Shown here: positions 39,668-47,963 of the stretch, piece after piece
Position numbering within the stretch: the first letter of the stretch is position 1
How the letters are laid out: each line of letters opens with the position of its first letter
Assembly: GCA_003215315.1 (NCBI GenBank)
Contig: QCKO01000004.1
Coordinates: forward strand, 55,753 to 119,752
Source of the DNA: Prochlorococcus sp. AG-409-P19
GTDB lineage: Bacteria; Cyanobacteriota; Cyanobacteriia; PCC-6307; Cyanobiaceae
Direction of reading: 5' to 3'
DNA length: 64,000 nt
Made by a program: the position numbers and the translations under genes
Notes under the pieces: generated by a model
Told to the model about the DNA's origin: nothing
The model's input: only the letters and a program-made list of their open reading frames with translations
Database searches by the model: none

Positions 39668-40087
39668 GGATACCAACCACTAATTAGAGAATTAAACTTA
39701 TCCTATGAAGACCAAAAACGATACAGATAAATAGAAAGGTGTTACAGATCATGCTTCATTCAGCATCGAACGATGACATAGGATTCAGTTCAAAACGGTT
39801 ACCTATACTGGGAAGTAGATGTTTAAAGTCAAAAATCCTCCCTAAAAAAGAACTCTCAATCTTTAAGTTTTTTTTGTTTCTTAAACACGAATTTCGTCTC
39901 AAAACAGCAAAATTAATTTTTACTCTTGAAATTTCAAGAGGATGAACCCTTCAAAACTTTGTTCTATGGCTTAAAAAAATAAATTTTAGGAACAATCCAT
40001 CACAATTTTCAACAGTGATGTCCAGATTCTGAGCTATGTCTCATACAATATCTGAACTCTCACAAATTCTGAGACTCGAGTATCGAC
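39668..40087. other. 420-nt intergenic region before psbH
   Basis: This gap holds the psbI and psbH promoters (divergent). It contains a perfect 18-nt palindrome (39923-39940). I read the minus strand here in all frames and found no PsbN-like peptide, although psbN normally lies opposite and just before psbH. The 68-residue ORF at 39739-39945 has no recognisable features and is not called. Confidence 0.5.
39923..39940. repeat. perfect 18-nt palindrome
   Basis: CTCTTGAAATTTCAAGAG is a perfect inverted repeat with no loop spacer, in the psbI-psbH intergenic region. It could be an operator or a hairpin. It has no adjoining T-run on the plus strand; on the minus strand TAAAAATTAATTTT follows. 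Confidence 0.6.
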
Positions 40088-40288
40088 ATGGGACAAAAAA
40101 CAGCTCTAGGAACCTTGCTGAAATCTATCGGCAACTCCGGTCAAGGAAAAGTAGTGCCTGGATGGGGTGCTGTGCCCGTCATGGCATTTATAGGAGCACT
40201 ACTGCTAGTGTTTCTTGTCATTATGCTTCAAATTTATAACCAATCACTACTCCTTCAGGGTTTCTCAGTTGATTGGAATGGGGTATAA
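40088..40288 (+). CDS. psbH: photosystem II reaction center protein H
   Basis: The 66-residue protein has a typical PsbH sequence: [27 protein letters not shown] at the N-terminus, then the single span [30 protein letters not shown]. PsbH binds the CP47 side and helps QA/QB function and assembly. The N-terminal Thr cluster phosphorylated in plants is reduced here. tatA follows 28 nt downstream. Confidence 0.97.
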   Translation: MGQKTALGTLLKSIGNSGQGKVVPGWGAVPVMAFIGALLLVFLVIMLQIYNQSLLLQGFSVDWNGV

Positions 40289-40316
40289 AAAATTCCAAAC
40301 CAATTGAGGTTTGCTA

Positions 40317-40535
40317 ATGAATGTTTTTGGGGTTGGATTGCCTGAAGTAGCAGTAATTGCAGCAATTGCTTTAATTATTTTCGGGCCCAAACGCCTTCCA
40401 GAATTAGGCAAAACCCTTGGGAAAACTCTCAAAGGCCTACAAACAGCCTCAACAGAATTCGAGCGTGAGATCAAAACAGCTATGTCTGAATCTGAATCTT
40501 TCAATGAAGATAAAGATGAGAATAAAGAAATTTGA
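40317..40535 (+). CDS. tatA: twin-arginine translocase subunit TatA/B-like
   Basis: A small Tat protein with one N-terminal span followed by an amphipathic helix: MNVFGVGLPEVAVIAAIALIIF, then GPKRLPELGKTLGKTLKGLQ. The track begins at a TTG (40311); the ATG at 40317 with GAGG seven bases upstream is preferred (72 residues). TatA oligomers form the channel that exports folded proteins, here to the thylakoid lumen or periplasm. Synteny psbH-tatA-pth suggests one transcript. Confidence 0.93.
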   Translation: MNVFGVGLPEVAVIAAIALIIFGPKRLPELGKTLGKTLKGLQTASTEFEREIKTAMSESESFNEDKDENKEI

Positions 40536-40592
40536 TCTCACTCAAATTCAATTAATTGGTAAGTAGTTCTCTATTTTCAATTTGATTTAGGA

Positions 40593-41204
40593 ATGAAAAC
40601 CAGTCATATAAAGCTTTTAGTCGGTTTAGGGAACCCAGGCAAAAAATACAGCAATACTCGCCATAACGTAGGTTTTATGGTGTTATATGAGCTTGCTTCG
40701 AAAAATCTTGTCACATTTAAAAAAAACAAGAAATTTCATGGATTTATTGGTGAATTAGCCCAAGAAGATAAAAAAAGTTTTTTACTTCTACCTGATACTT
40801 ATATGAATGACAGTGGTCGTGCTGTAAGAGCTACTATGGACTGGTATGGATTAAAAGAGAGCCAATTATTAGTCCTTGCTGATGATATGGACTTACCACT
40901 AGGGAAACTCAGATTAAGGGCAAAAGGAAGCTCAGGGGGACATAATGGATTGAAAAGTATCATTGAAAATATTGGCACACAACATTTCAAAAGAATCAAA
41001 ATAGGCATTGGTTCTCCTAGCAATATTCCTTCTGAACGACGTATAAGAACGAATTCGCACGTACTAGGTTCTTTTTCTTCAATGGAATTAGATACACTTA
41101 AGATAGTTATCAAAAAAGTAGTTAGAGGCATTGACTTCCTCCAGAATGAAAACTGGGAAAAAGCTGGCACATTTATAAACTCTGAAATCGAATCAAAGCC
41201 CTAA
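40593..41204 (+). CDS. pth: peptidyl-tRNA hydrolase
   Basis: Frees tRNA from prematurely released peptidyl-tRNA. LLVGLGNPGKKYSNTRHNVGF (with the catalytic His) and the GGHNGLKSIIENIGTQHFKRIKIGIG region are conserved. 203 residues, ATG start, last large gene of the psbH-tatA-pth group. Confidence 0.95.
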   Translation: MKTSHIKLLVGLGNPGKKYSNTRHNVGFMVLYELASKNLVTFKKNKKFHGFIGELAQEDKKSFLLLPDTYMNDSGRAVRATMDWYGLKESQLLVLADDMDLPLGKLRLRAKGSSGGHNGLKSIIENIGTQHFKRIKIGIGSPSNIPSERRIRTNSHVLGSFSSMELDTLKIVIKKVVRGIDFLQNENWEKAGTFINSEIESKP

Positions 41205-41212
41205 ATAACAAC

Positions 41213-41470
41213 ATGAATATCAAACCCTCAACGATTGCTTATATAACAATTGACCAACAATGCTTCAGTCAAAAGCACGTGAAAGGCAAAGTAAATGCAG
41301 GGGATTTTGAATGGAGCTTTACATGGGCATTTAGTAAAGGAGAGCTACATTTAGAGCCTCCACTAGGTAGAGCTTTAATAAAAGATGCTTTAGAAAAATT
41401 TCTAGTTAGAACTGATTATAAACTTGAAACTGGTGGAGACTATATCTTTACTATTCGGGCCAAGTTCTAA
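41213..41470 (+). CDS. DUF3146 family protein
   Basis: 85 residues in a cyanobacteria-only family, recalled by the pattern AGDFEWSFTWAFSKGELHLEPPLGRALIKDALEKFL and the tail GGDYIFTIRAKF. No membrane span. The function is unknown. It begins 8 nt after pth and its 3' end overlaps the convergent YqgF-like gene by 20 nt. Confidence 0.75.
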   Translation: MNIKPSTIAYITIDQQCFSQKHVKGKVNAGDFEWSFTWAFSKGELHLEPPLGRALIKDALEKFLVRTDYKLETGGDYIFTIRAKF

Positions 41471-41891
41471 TTATTCTTGAACTAGGCCAAACAAGTTTTC
41501 TCTTCAAATAGTCTTCTACAATTACCAAAGCAGCTACAGGATCCAAATCATCTGCAGGTAAAAGAATACTTTTAGGTATAAATCTAAATATTTTTTTTGG
41601 CGGCCATATTTCCCAATATCTAAATCTTGCTCTCATCGTTGTATTTTTTTCATTGGACAAATATAAAGATCTATATTTATTTTCTAACAATTTTTGAAAC
41701 CAATAATCACTACTAGTACCATTTCCTATGATTATTTGATCTATTAAGTTCTCCTTATGCCAAAGAGATAGTAAATCCAAAACATATTCTTTCAAGACAA
41801 TTCTCCCATCTGAAATAGTATCGTCCGCCAGATCAACAAGTAGCAACCCACATTTATAGATTCCTGGATCAATAGAAATTAATTTAACCAT
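41451..41891 (-). CDS. RNase H-fold YqgF-like (Holliday resolvase-like) protein
   Basis: A 146-residue protein with the RNase H-like start LISIDPGIYKCGLLLVD and the later acidic DDLDPVAALVIVEDYL, placing catalytic acidic residues as in YqgF/RuvX. It may act in rRNA processing or as a resolvase-like nuclease; no partner is indicated. It sits 5 nt downstream of DUF3084, and so may be co-transcribed with it. Confidence 0.72.
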   Translation of the reverse strand: MVKLISIDPGIYKCGLLLVDLADDTISDGRIVLKEYVLDLLSLWHKENLIDQIIIGNGTSSDYWFQKLLENKYRSLYLSNEKNTTMRARFRYWEIWPPKKIFRFIPKSILLPADDLDPVAALVIVEDYLKRKLVWPSSRIIRTWPE

Positions 41892-41896
41892 TATTT

Positions 41897-42880
41897 TTAT
41901 TCGCCAACATCTTTATTAACCAAACCTAACTCAAGGGTTATAGAAACCTTATCAGCACTATCACTATTTTTCAAAGCAATAGCCTTAATTTCATATTCAC
42001 CCTCATCTTTTGAGATTATTTGATTACCCAATTCATTTATTTGGTTTGCATTTAATTTCAAATCAGAACTCATAGATCCTCGCCTTTTTACTTCAGCTAA
42101 AGTAGAAGAAAGCAAAAGTTTAATTTTTTTATTAATAGAGTTGCCATCTAAGTTACCAGTTCTGATAATAGTTTTAGCAATCAAATCCCCCTTTCGAACT
42201 ATATTTTTATTCAAACGAACTTCAGGAAAAGCATATACATAATTTTCACCTCTTAAAATATTTCCAGCAGATCTAATATTGACAACCCACGTCCTCTGAT
42301 CGCTAATGATCTCTTCAAGTCTATCAATATGATCTTTCCGAACAAGTAATATCCTTCTATATGGTTTTTCTTGAGGTTTTGCAAGAGTAAAAGCATAATA
42401 ATTAGCCTGCTGTAAAATTGACTCTATTTCTTTTTTTATATCTTGATCATTTTCAATCTTAATTGTTTTTGTAACTAAAGATTGACCACTACTAATTACT
42501 ACATCTCCGCTTCTTAAAGCATATAAATTCTTCTCAAGCATTTTTAATTCTTTTTCACCGTTCTTAATTTTCTCTTCTAAAACATTACGCTCTTCTTGCA
42601 AGGGAATCAAAGCCAATCGGCTCTCTTGCAATCGCTTTTGAATATCCTCTAATTTAAACAAACCAATTCTTAGCTGCCTACTTGCAAGAATCATTCCTCC
42701 TAACGAGATCGCACTTATAAAGCTTCCTGTCAAAACTGTTATCAATATTGCAGTTCTTTTTGGCCTCAACTTGAAAACACTCAACCTAGCTTTGCCAACT
42801 CGACTTCCAAGCATGTCTCCCAAAGTAGATAAAACACCTCCAAGGAGCAGTAAGAAAATAATTAGGGGCCAACCTGTCAC
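41897..42880 (-). CDS. DUF3084 family membrane protein
   Basis: 327 residues. The N-terminus has two membrane segments (GWPLIIFLLLLGGVLSTLGDMLG and ILITVLTGSFISAISLGGMIL) separated by the conserved RVGKARLSVFKLRPK. A coiled coil follows (about 75-120, DIQKRLQESRLALIPLQEERNVLEEKI). The rest matches DUF3084. The function is unknown; the layout suggests an inner-membrane protein with a cytosolic or periplasmic coiled-coil domain. Confidence 0.8.
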   Translation of the reverse strand: MTGWPLIIFLLLLGGVLSTLGDMLGSRVGKARLSVFKLRPKRTAILITVLTGSFISAISLGGMILASRQLRIGLFKLEDIQKRLQESRLALIPLQEERNVLEEKIKNGEKELKMLEKNLYALRSGDVVISSGQSLVTKTIKIENDQDIKKEIESILQQANYYAFTLAKPQEKPYRRILLVRKDHIDRLEEIISDQRTWVVNIRSAGNILRGENYVYAFPEVRLNKNIVRKGDLIAKTIIRTGNLDGNSINKKIKLLLSSTLAEVKRRGSMSSDLKLNANQINELGNQIISKDEGEYEIKAIALKNSDSADKVSITLELGLVNKDVGE

Positions 42881-42938
42881 AGCTCTAATTACAGTCCTTT
42901 AATCAAACTATCTTTATTATCGCTTTTAGGATAGACCT

Positions 42939-43691
42939 TTAATTAAATCGTTTAGCTAAAGCTATAGGATCAAAAATAGTAATTTTCTTACGATCAATTG
43001 CAAGTAATGATGAATTCCTCAATTCTCCCAACAACCTTGTAATGGTTACCCTAGTAGATCCAATAGCTTCAGCAATTGCTTGATGAGAAAGTTTTAAGTC
43101 TATCGTTATACCATTTTCATCTGGGACCCCAAAATCTCTACATAAAACCAATAAAAAACTGACCAATCTTGAAGACATATCTCGATGAGTTAATGTTTCA
43201 ATCATGGTTTCGGTCTGCAAAATACGACTTGATAAGCCCTGTAATAACAATAGTCCTACTCCAGTATCGGCCTCTATAGCATTACGAACCGATGTAGCAG
43301 GTGCAGTAATTAACTCAACTTTTGTAAAAGCTACAGCGTGATAAAAACGGTCTGACCTATCACCAGTCAACAATGAAAGAACACCAAACAAACTATTCTC
43401 TCGCAATAACGCAACTGTAATTTCTTCACCAGTTTCATAAACCCTCGACAAACGTACTGCCCCTCGTCTAATCAAATAAACCTTCTCAGCAGGGTCTCCA
43501 GGAAAAAAAATAGTCTTAGATCTCTCAACAATCTCGGAAGATGCTCCTTCCAGAGATCTAATTACATCTAGGAGGGTAGAATTATTAATAGATCCTTGCT
43601 GGTTAGAATTAAAAGCCATTTGGCTATTGCTGTCTTGGTTGTATCGAGTAAATCCCCGGTATGAAGTGACCATAGCCTCGAGTTCGTTCAA
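42939..43691 (-). CDS. ntcA: global nitrogen regulator NtcA
   Basis: A CRP/FNR-family regulator that activates nitrogen genes when 2-oxoglutarate is high. The cyclic-nucleotide-like domain ([49 protein letters not shown]) is followed by the C-terminal helix-turn-helix [25 protein letters not shown], the NtcA recognition helix. 250 residues from the listed start; MVTSYRG (43673) is a shorter alternative. A perfect NtcA box lies before amt in this window. No obvious NtcA box was found directly upstream of ntcA itself. Confidence 0.95.
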   Translation of the reverse strand: MNELEAMVTSYRGFTRYNQDSNSQMAFNSNQQGSINNSTLLDVIRSLEGASSEIVERSKTIFFPGDPAEKVYLIRRGAVRLSRVYETGEEITVALLRENSLFGVLSLLTGDRSDRFYHAVAFTKVELITAPATSVRNAIEADTGVGLLLLQGLSSRILQTETMIETLTHRDMSSRLVSFLLVLCRDFGVPDENGITIDLKLSHQAIAEAIGSTRVTITRLLGELRNSSLLAIDRKKITIFDPIALAKRFN

Positions 43692-43911
43692 AAGACATTA
43701 GGGATTAGACTTAAAACGATATGTAGCCATAATGACTTTTTTAGACCTTATTTTTTTAAACCAATACAATTTCACTGAAACTCCTTATAAATACTTGATT
43801 TTCACACTTGATTGTCTCAGAAATAAGAATTCATAACAGTATCAACAAATCCAAACCTCTTAATCCTCGCAAACAAGAAGGAACACATTGATTAATTACG
43901 CTATAGATAGT

Positions 43912-43980
43912 GTGAAGTATATTGAATTCATGATTTATGACGCTAGATTAAAAAGAAGATTACTGACGCAAGAATTTTAA
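43912..43980 (+). other. tiny upstream ORF (22 codons) coupled to the CobO-like gene
   Basis: Starting at GTG 43912 or ATG 43930, an ORF of 22 or 16 residues (…MIYDARLKRRLLTQEF) ends in a TAA whose final A begins the ATG of the next gene (TAATG at 43978-43982). This arrangement often couples translation. I do not recognise the peptide. It may also be chance. Confidence 0.35.
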
Positions 43981-44549
43981 TGAATGCCAACATTAGTTCT
44001 AAACCAGCAATACCCTTAATCCATCAACAAGATGACATTCCTCTTCACTTAGTTTCAACACAAGGACAAATCCAGATTCATACAGGTATTTACAGAGGCA
44101 GCTATTCAGTAGTACTAAGTGAAGCACTGAGATCTGCTGGTTTAGGAAGTCGGGTTTTAATTGTGCAATTTTTAAAAGGTGGCGTAAACCAAGGTCCAGA
44201 TAAACCTGTTCAACTCTGTGGAAATTTAGAATGGATCAGACCATCAATAGAAACATGCTTACCCATCAATAGACTTAAAACTGAATCTTCAGTTACCGAT
44301 TTAATGCACCAAAAAGCCATAAAAGAAGTTTGGCAAAGTTGCAAGCAAAAGCTTACGAATAATCTTATAAATAAAATAGTTTTAGATGAGGTAGGCCTAG
44401 CAATTGCTCATGGATTCATTAAAGAAACTGAGCTCATCACAACGCTAAAGAATCGATCGCCATCAACTGATGTGATTTTGACAGGTCCAGCCATACCTTC
44501 TCAAGTTTTGGAAATGGCTGATCAAATAACCGAATTACGCTGTAGTTAA
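43980..44549 (+). CDS. CobO/BtuR-like P-loop protein (corrinoid adenosyltransferase family) with degenerate P-loop
   Basis: 189 residues with a CobO/BtuR-like layout: IHTGIYRGSYSVVLSEALRSAGLGSRVLIVQFLKGG at about 33-68, then IVLDEVGLAIAHGFI (Walker B-like) and DVILTGPAIPSQVLEMADQITEL (the C-terminal motif). The canonical GNGKGKTT P-loop is replaced by GIYRGSYS, lacking the Lys-Thr pair. It may have lost ATP binding or changed function. It is followed without a gap by dcd, then thyX, and seems to share their transcript. Confidence 0.72.
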   Translation: MNANISSKPAIPLIHQQDDIPLHLVSTQGQIQIHTGIYRGSYSVVLSEALRSAGLGSRVLIVQFLKGGVNQGPDKPVQLCGNLEWIRPSIETCLPINRLKTESSVTDLMHQKAIKEVWQSCKQKLTNNLINKIVLDEVGLAIAHGFIKETELITTLKNRSPSTDVILTGPAIPSQVLEMADQITELRCS

Positions 44550-45143
44550 ATGCTCAAAAATGATCGCTGGATTACTCAACAAGCCTCCAATGGAATGCTT
44601 GTACCATTTCAAGAAAAACTTGTCAGACATCTAAATCCAGATTCTCATACCTCTCCTGTGCTCAGCTATGGATGTTCTTCCTATGGCTATGACTTAAGAC
44701 TTTCGTCGAAAGAGTTCCTAATTTTTCGTCATGTACCTGGCACAGTAATGAACCCAAAACAATTTAATCCTGCAAACCTAGAAGCAACAGTCCTTCATAA
44801 AGATAATTATGGAGAATACTTCATACTCCCAGCCCATTCATATGGCCTAGGTGTTGCTCTAGAGAAAATGAAAGTACCAGCAAATATAACTGTGATCTGC
44901 ATCGGTAAAAGCACTTATGCTCGATTAGGAATCATAGTTAATACAACACCAGCTGAAGCTAGCTGGGAGGGACATTTAACTTTAGAATTCAGCAATAGTT
45001 CCGGTGCAGATTGTCGAATATATGCAAATGAAGGTATTTGTCAATTATTATTTTTCGAAGGAGATCCTTGTGAAACAACCTATAAAGATAGAAAAGGTAA
45101 GTATCAGCATCAACCAGAAAAAGTTACTCTCGCCAAAGTTTAA
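44550..45143 (+). CDS. dcd: dCTP deaminase
   Basis: Deaminates dCTP to dUTP, feeding dTMP synthesis. SYGCSSYGYDLRLS, ICIGKSTYARLGIIVNTTPAEASWEGHLTLEFSNSS (with the catalytic Glu) are conserved. 197 residues. It begins on the base after the CobO-like stop and is 2 nt before thyX, so nucleotide supply to ThyX fits the order. Confidence 0.95.
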   Translation: MLKNDRWITQQASNGMLVPFQEKLVRHLNPDSHTSPVLSYGCSSYGYDLRLSSKEFLIFRHVPGTVMNPKQFNPANLEATVLHKDNYGEYFILPAHSYGLGVALEKMKVPANITVICIGKSTYARLGIIVNTTPAEASWEGHLTLEFSNSSGADCRIYANEGICQLLFFEGDPCETTYKDRKGKYQHQPEKVTLAKV

Positions 45144-45145
45144 TC

Positions 45146-45778
45146 ATGAGCATTGTTGACTTAGTCACATCAACTCCAGATGCCGAAAAGAATATGGCAT
45201 ACATAGCTAGAGTAAGTAACCCTAACAATCAGCAAAATGAAAATTTCACCAAGTTACTTCAATACTGTATTAAGCATGAACATTGGAGTGTATTCGAACA
45301 AGCTTATATGACTCTAGAAATTGAAACTAATAGAGGAATAGCCGCACAAATTTTGAGACATAGGTCTTTTACTTTCCAAGAATTTTCTCAGCGTTATGCA
45401 AGCAGCACTCAATTAGGGACTATACCGATTCCGAATCTAAGACGGCAGGATAATAAAAATAGACAAAATTCAATTCCTGACCTTTCAGATGAAATAACTA
45501 ATTATTTTGAAGAGAAAATTAAAAATCACTTTAAAGACAGTCAGTTACTCTATGAGGAGATGCTTAAAGATGGTATAGCAAAAGAATGTGCTCGATTTGT
45601 ATTACCTCTTGCTACTCCTACAAAGATATATATGACAGGCTCTTGTCGATCCTGGATTCATTATATAAAGCTGCGAACCGGTCATGGTACTCAAAAGGAA
45701 CATATGGAAATTGCTAATGGATGCCAAAAGATTTTCAAACAAATATTTCCTGTAGTATCGGCTGCATTAGGATGGTGA
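45146..45778 (+). CDS. thyX: FAD-dependent thymidylate synthase ThyX
   Basis: Converts dUMP to dTMP using FADH2. The ThyX motif RHRSFTFQEFSQRYA (Arg71-His72-Arg73, Ser81, Arg83) is present, as is the FVLPLATPTKIYMTGSCRSWIHYIKLR segment. 210 residues, no ThyA homologue is in the window. It is the third gene of the CobO-like-dcd-thyX group. Confidence 0.95.
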   Translation: MSIVDLVTSTPDAEKNMAYIARVSNPNNQQNENFTKLLQYCIKHEHWSVFEQAYMTLEIETNRGIAAQILRHRSFTFQEFSQRYASSTQLGTIPIPNLRRQDNKNRQNSIPDLSDEITNYFEEKIKNHFKDSQLLYEEMLKDGIAKECARFVLPLATPTKIYMTGSCRSWIHYIKLRTGHGTQKEHMEIANGCQKIFKQIFPVVSAALGW

Positions 45779-45782
45779 TATT

Positions 45783-46346
45783 TCAAGAATGACTTCTGGG
45801 AGAAACAATGATTTGATTATCTTTTGCTGAGGATTGAAGGGATTTAATATAACTTTCTTTTCGCAAACCAGAGAACGAAGGTAATTGATCTTCATTAATT
45901 AATGCATTAAAAATACTCATAAGTTCGTTTTCACTTCTAAAGCCAATAGAAACTCCATTATCTATACCATTCTTATCAAAAAGGTTTAATTGTGGTATAC
46001 CATTAACATCATATTTATCAATAAGATCTGCCCACCTTGGATTGTCTACATTTAGTAAAACTAGATTCACCTTACTTTTATTTATGTTATTCATAGATTC
46101 AATCGATGGTGCCATTTCCTGACAAACCTCACACCAATCAGCATAAAATTCTATTATTGTTGGCTTACCATTCATCAATGCTTCTTCAGGCAGGAGAGAG
46201 TTTCGAGCTAAAGTTTCAAGAGAACTATTGGCACCAAAGCTATTCCTAAAAACAAAAAAGATCGCAACAAAAGCTATGCTTAATGAAAGCAATAATATTC
46301 TTTGAAAATTGCTTAGTTGAGTTTTATTGACTGGTGTTTGACCCAT
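45783..46346 (-). CDS. TxlA/HCF164-like membrane thioredoxin
   Basis: 187 residues: an N-terminal span (about 16-33, RILLLSLSIAFVAIFFVF) followed by a thioredoxin domain with the active site WCEVC (Cys72, Cys75). The pattern fits TxlA/HCF164, a thylakoid lumen- or periplasm-facing disulfide reductant involved in cytochrome assembly. It is convergent with thyX across 4 nt. Confidence 0.85.
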   Translation of the reverse strand: MGQTPVNKTQLSNFQRILLLSLSIAFVAIFFVFRNSFGANSSLETLARNSLLPEEALMNGKPTIIEFYADWCEVCQEMAPSIESMNNINKSKVNLVLLNVDNPRWADLIDKYDVNGIPQLNLFDKNGIDNGVSIGFRSENELMSIFNALINEDQLPSFSGLRKESYIKSLQSSAKDNQIIVSPRSHS

Positions 46347-46424
46347 TAAAAGTACTGATGATTTTTAGTTATTCATTATATATTCTAATAACATTTTTTC
46401 AAACTATACAAACAATAGATTTTC

Positions 46425-47069
46425 TTAGGAAGAACACTGAACCAAGTTTCTTTGAAACATAGCTCTATAAACTTTCTTTTCTTGATTGAGTACATATAGT
46501 TCTCTCTCTGAACAAACATCATAAGGATTCTCATATAACCACTCAGATTCACCATAAATAATCCTTTTAAAGAAATTACTCTCCTCAATAACAACTATCA
46601 TGGATTGTATTACTTCATATATATCACTCTGTATAAAAAGTTCTCTAGAAGGGCTTAGAGCTTTTGCTATAGAAGTTAATAGATCTGGTTGCAAAACTCT
46701 TCTTTTAAAATGCCTCCTTTTAAACCAAGGGTCTGGAAATTGAATAGATACTCTTTGCAATTGATCATGATTTAAAGATTCCAACCAATCAAGCAAGCTG
46801 ATATTTGCATTGCAAAACAAGAATTTAATATTGTTTAAATCCAATTCTTTCCTTTCTTTCTCTGCAGCAATTACTAATAACTCCCTTATCTCAATCCCAA
46901 GATGATTCCAATCTTTATTCATCTTGGCCATATCAATTAAAAACCGTCCCCTAGCAGACCCAATGTCTAAATGAATTGGCAAACTATCATCCTCAAACAA
47001 ATCAGATGACAAAGGCAACGCAAATGGCTGCTGAAAGAAACGGCTTAGTGGATTAACATGTTGGCGCAA
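46425..47069 (-). CDS. trmB: tRNA (guanine-N7-)-methyltransferase
   Basis: Makes m7G46 in tRNAs. The AdoMet loop IHLDIGSARGRFLIDMAK and the family motif SIQFPDPWFKRRHFKRRVLQP are clear. The track starts at 47114, but the family N-terminus LRQHVNPLSRFFQ is preceded by a TTG at 47069 (215 residues), which I prefer; neither has a strong Shine-Dalgarno. Confidence 0.88.
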   Translation of the reverse strand: MRQHVNPLSRFFQQPFALPLSSDLFEDDSLPIHLDIGSARGRFLIDMAKMNKDWNHLGIEIRELLVIAAEKERKELDLNNIKFLFCNANISLLDWLESLNHDQLQRVSIQFPDPWFKRRHFKRRVLQPDLLTSIAKALSPSRELFIQSDIYEVIQSMIVVIEESNFFKRIIYGESEWLYENPYDVCSERELYVLNQEKKVYRAMFQRNLVQCSS

Positions 47070-47317
47070 GATCAAGCACAATAATATTTTTTTATTATCT
47101 ACCAATAAAGTCAATCAAGTATATAAAAAACATGGAAATGAGAAAAAGATGATTCTTGAATACTATTCACTCAAAAACAATAAGAATATCTTTCTGTCAA
47201 TATTTTCTCTTGAAAATGCTTTCCCTTAGTGACTAGATTAATCCAATTTTTGTCATGGTTCTATAGCTTTCTGGTGGTAAAATACATCATTAAAACGCTA
47301 GATTCTTAATTAAAGAT

Positions 47318-47941
47318 TTGATTATCCCTGTGTCAGAAGAACTTTTCCAAAGCCTTGCTTGGCTTTCATACCGATTAGCCGCCACATTTGCATTTGGAGT
47401 ACCTTTAATAATTTTCGCCTGGTCTGTTGCAAAAAAAGAAAGTCCTATACAAAGATTCATATCCATTTATTTTAAAGTTGCAAGTCTTTTAGCGATCAGT
47501 ATTTTGCTATTAATAAGTGGAGATTCACTAGGTTATTTGACATCATTAATCTCATCATTACTAATAATGATAACTCTTTGGTTTTGGATAGATCTAAATG
47601 AAGAGCTCAAAGAAATGTCTATAAATAATGGAATCGCATTAACAACAAAAATCTGGAGATGGTGTTTAACATTTTGGGGTCTACTTTTTTCAAGTTTACA
47701 TCTTTTATCATTCGACTGTCTCCACTCAGAGAATAGCAAATATTGTTATTATTGGACAGAATTGCCTAACCAATTAGATAAAATTCCTCAAGTTCTTATA
47801 AAGTTCTTGTTAGGTGGAAATTGGAATTCTGCCTTAGCTGGTTTCGTAGGATACTTTACATTAATGATATATATAATTGGTTTTTTACAATGGTTATTCT
47901 TAAAACTACCTAAACAAGGAAGAATTGCAGGCGACTTTTAA
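47318..47941 (+). CDS. DUF3177 family membrane protein
   Basis: 207 residues with four or five membrane segments (LAATFAFGVPLIIFAWSVA; VASLLAISILLLISGDSLGYL; WCLTFWGLLFSSLHLLSF; AGFVGYFTLMIYIIGFLQWLF). It resembles the cyanobacterial DUF3177 family by memory. The listed start is TTG 47318; GTG at residue 5 (VSEELFQS) is an alternative. The function is unknown. ileS is convergent 22 nt away. Confidence 0.72.
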   Translation: MIIPVSEELFQSLAWLSYRLAATFAFGVPLIIFAWSVAKKESPIQRFISIYFKVASLLAISILLLISGDSLGYLTSLISSLLIMITLWFWIDLNEELKEMSINNGIALTTKIWRWCLTFWGLLFSSLHLLSFDCLHSENSKYCYYWTELPNQLDKIPQVLIKFLLGGNWNSALAGFVGYFTLMIYIIGFLQWLFLKLPKQGRIAGDF

Positions 47942-47963
47942 AAAATCAATCAGAGAGTAAAGT

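Noticed and set aside
39739-39945. 68-residue plus-strand ORF between psbI and psbH
   Set aside because: It starts at a GTG without a clear ribosome site, crosses the palindrome and has no recognisable motif; a mere open frame is likely.
46385-46594. 69-residue minus-strand ORF
   Set aside because: It overlaps trmB in another frame and has no independent support.
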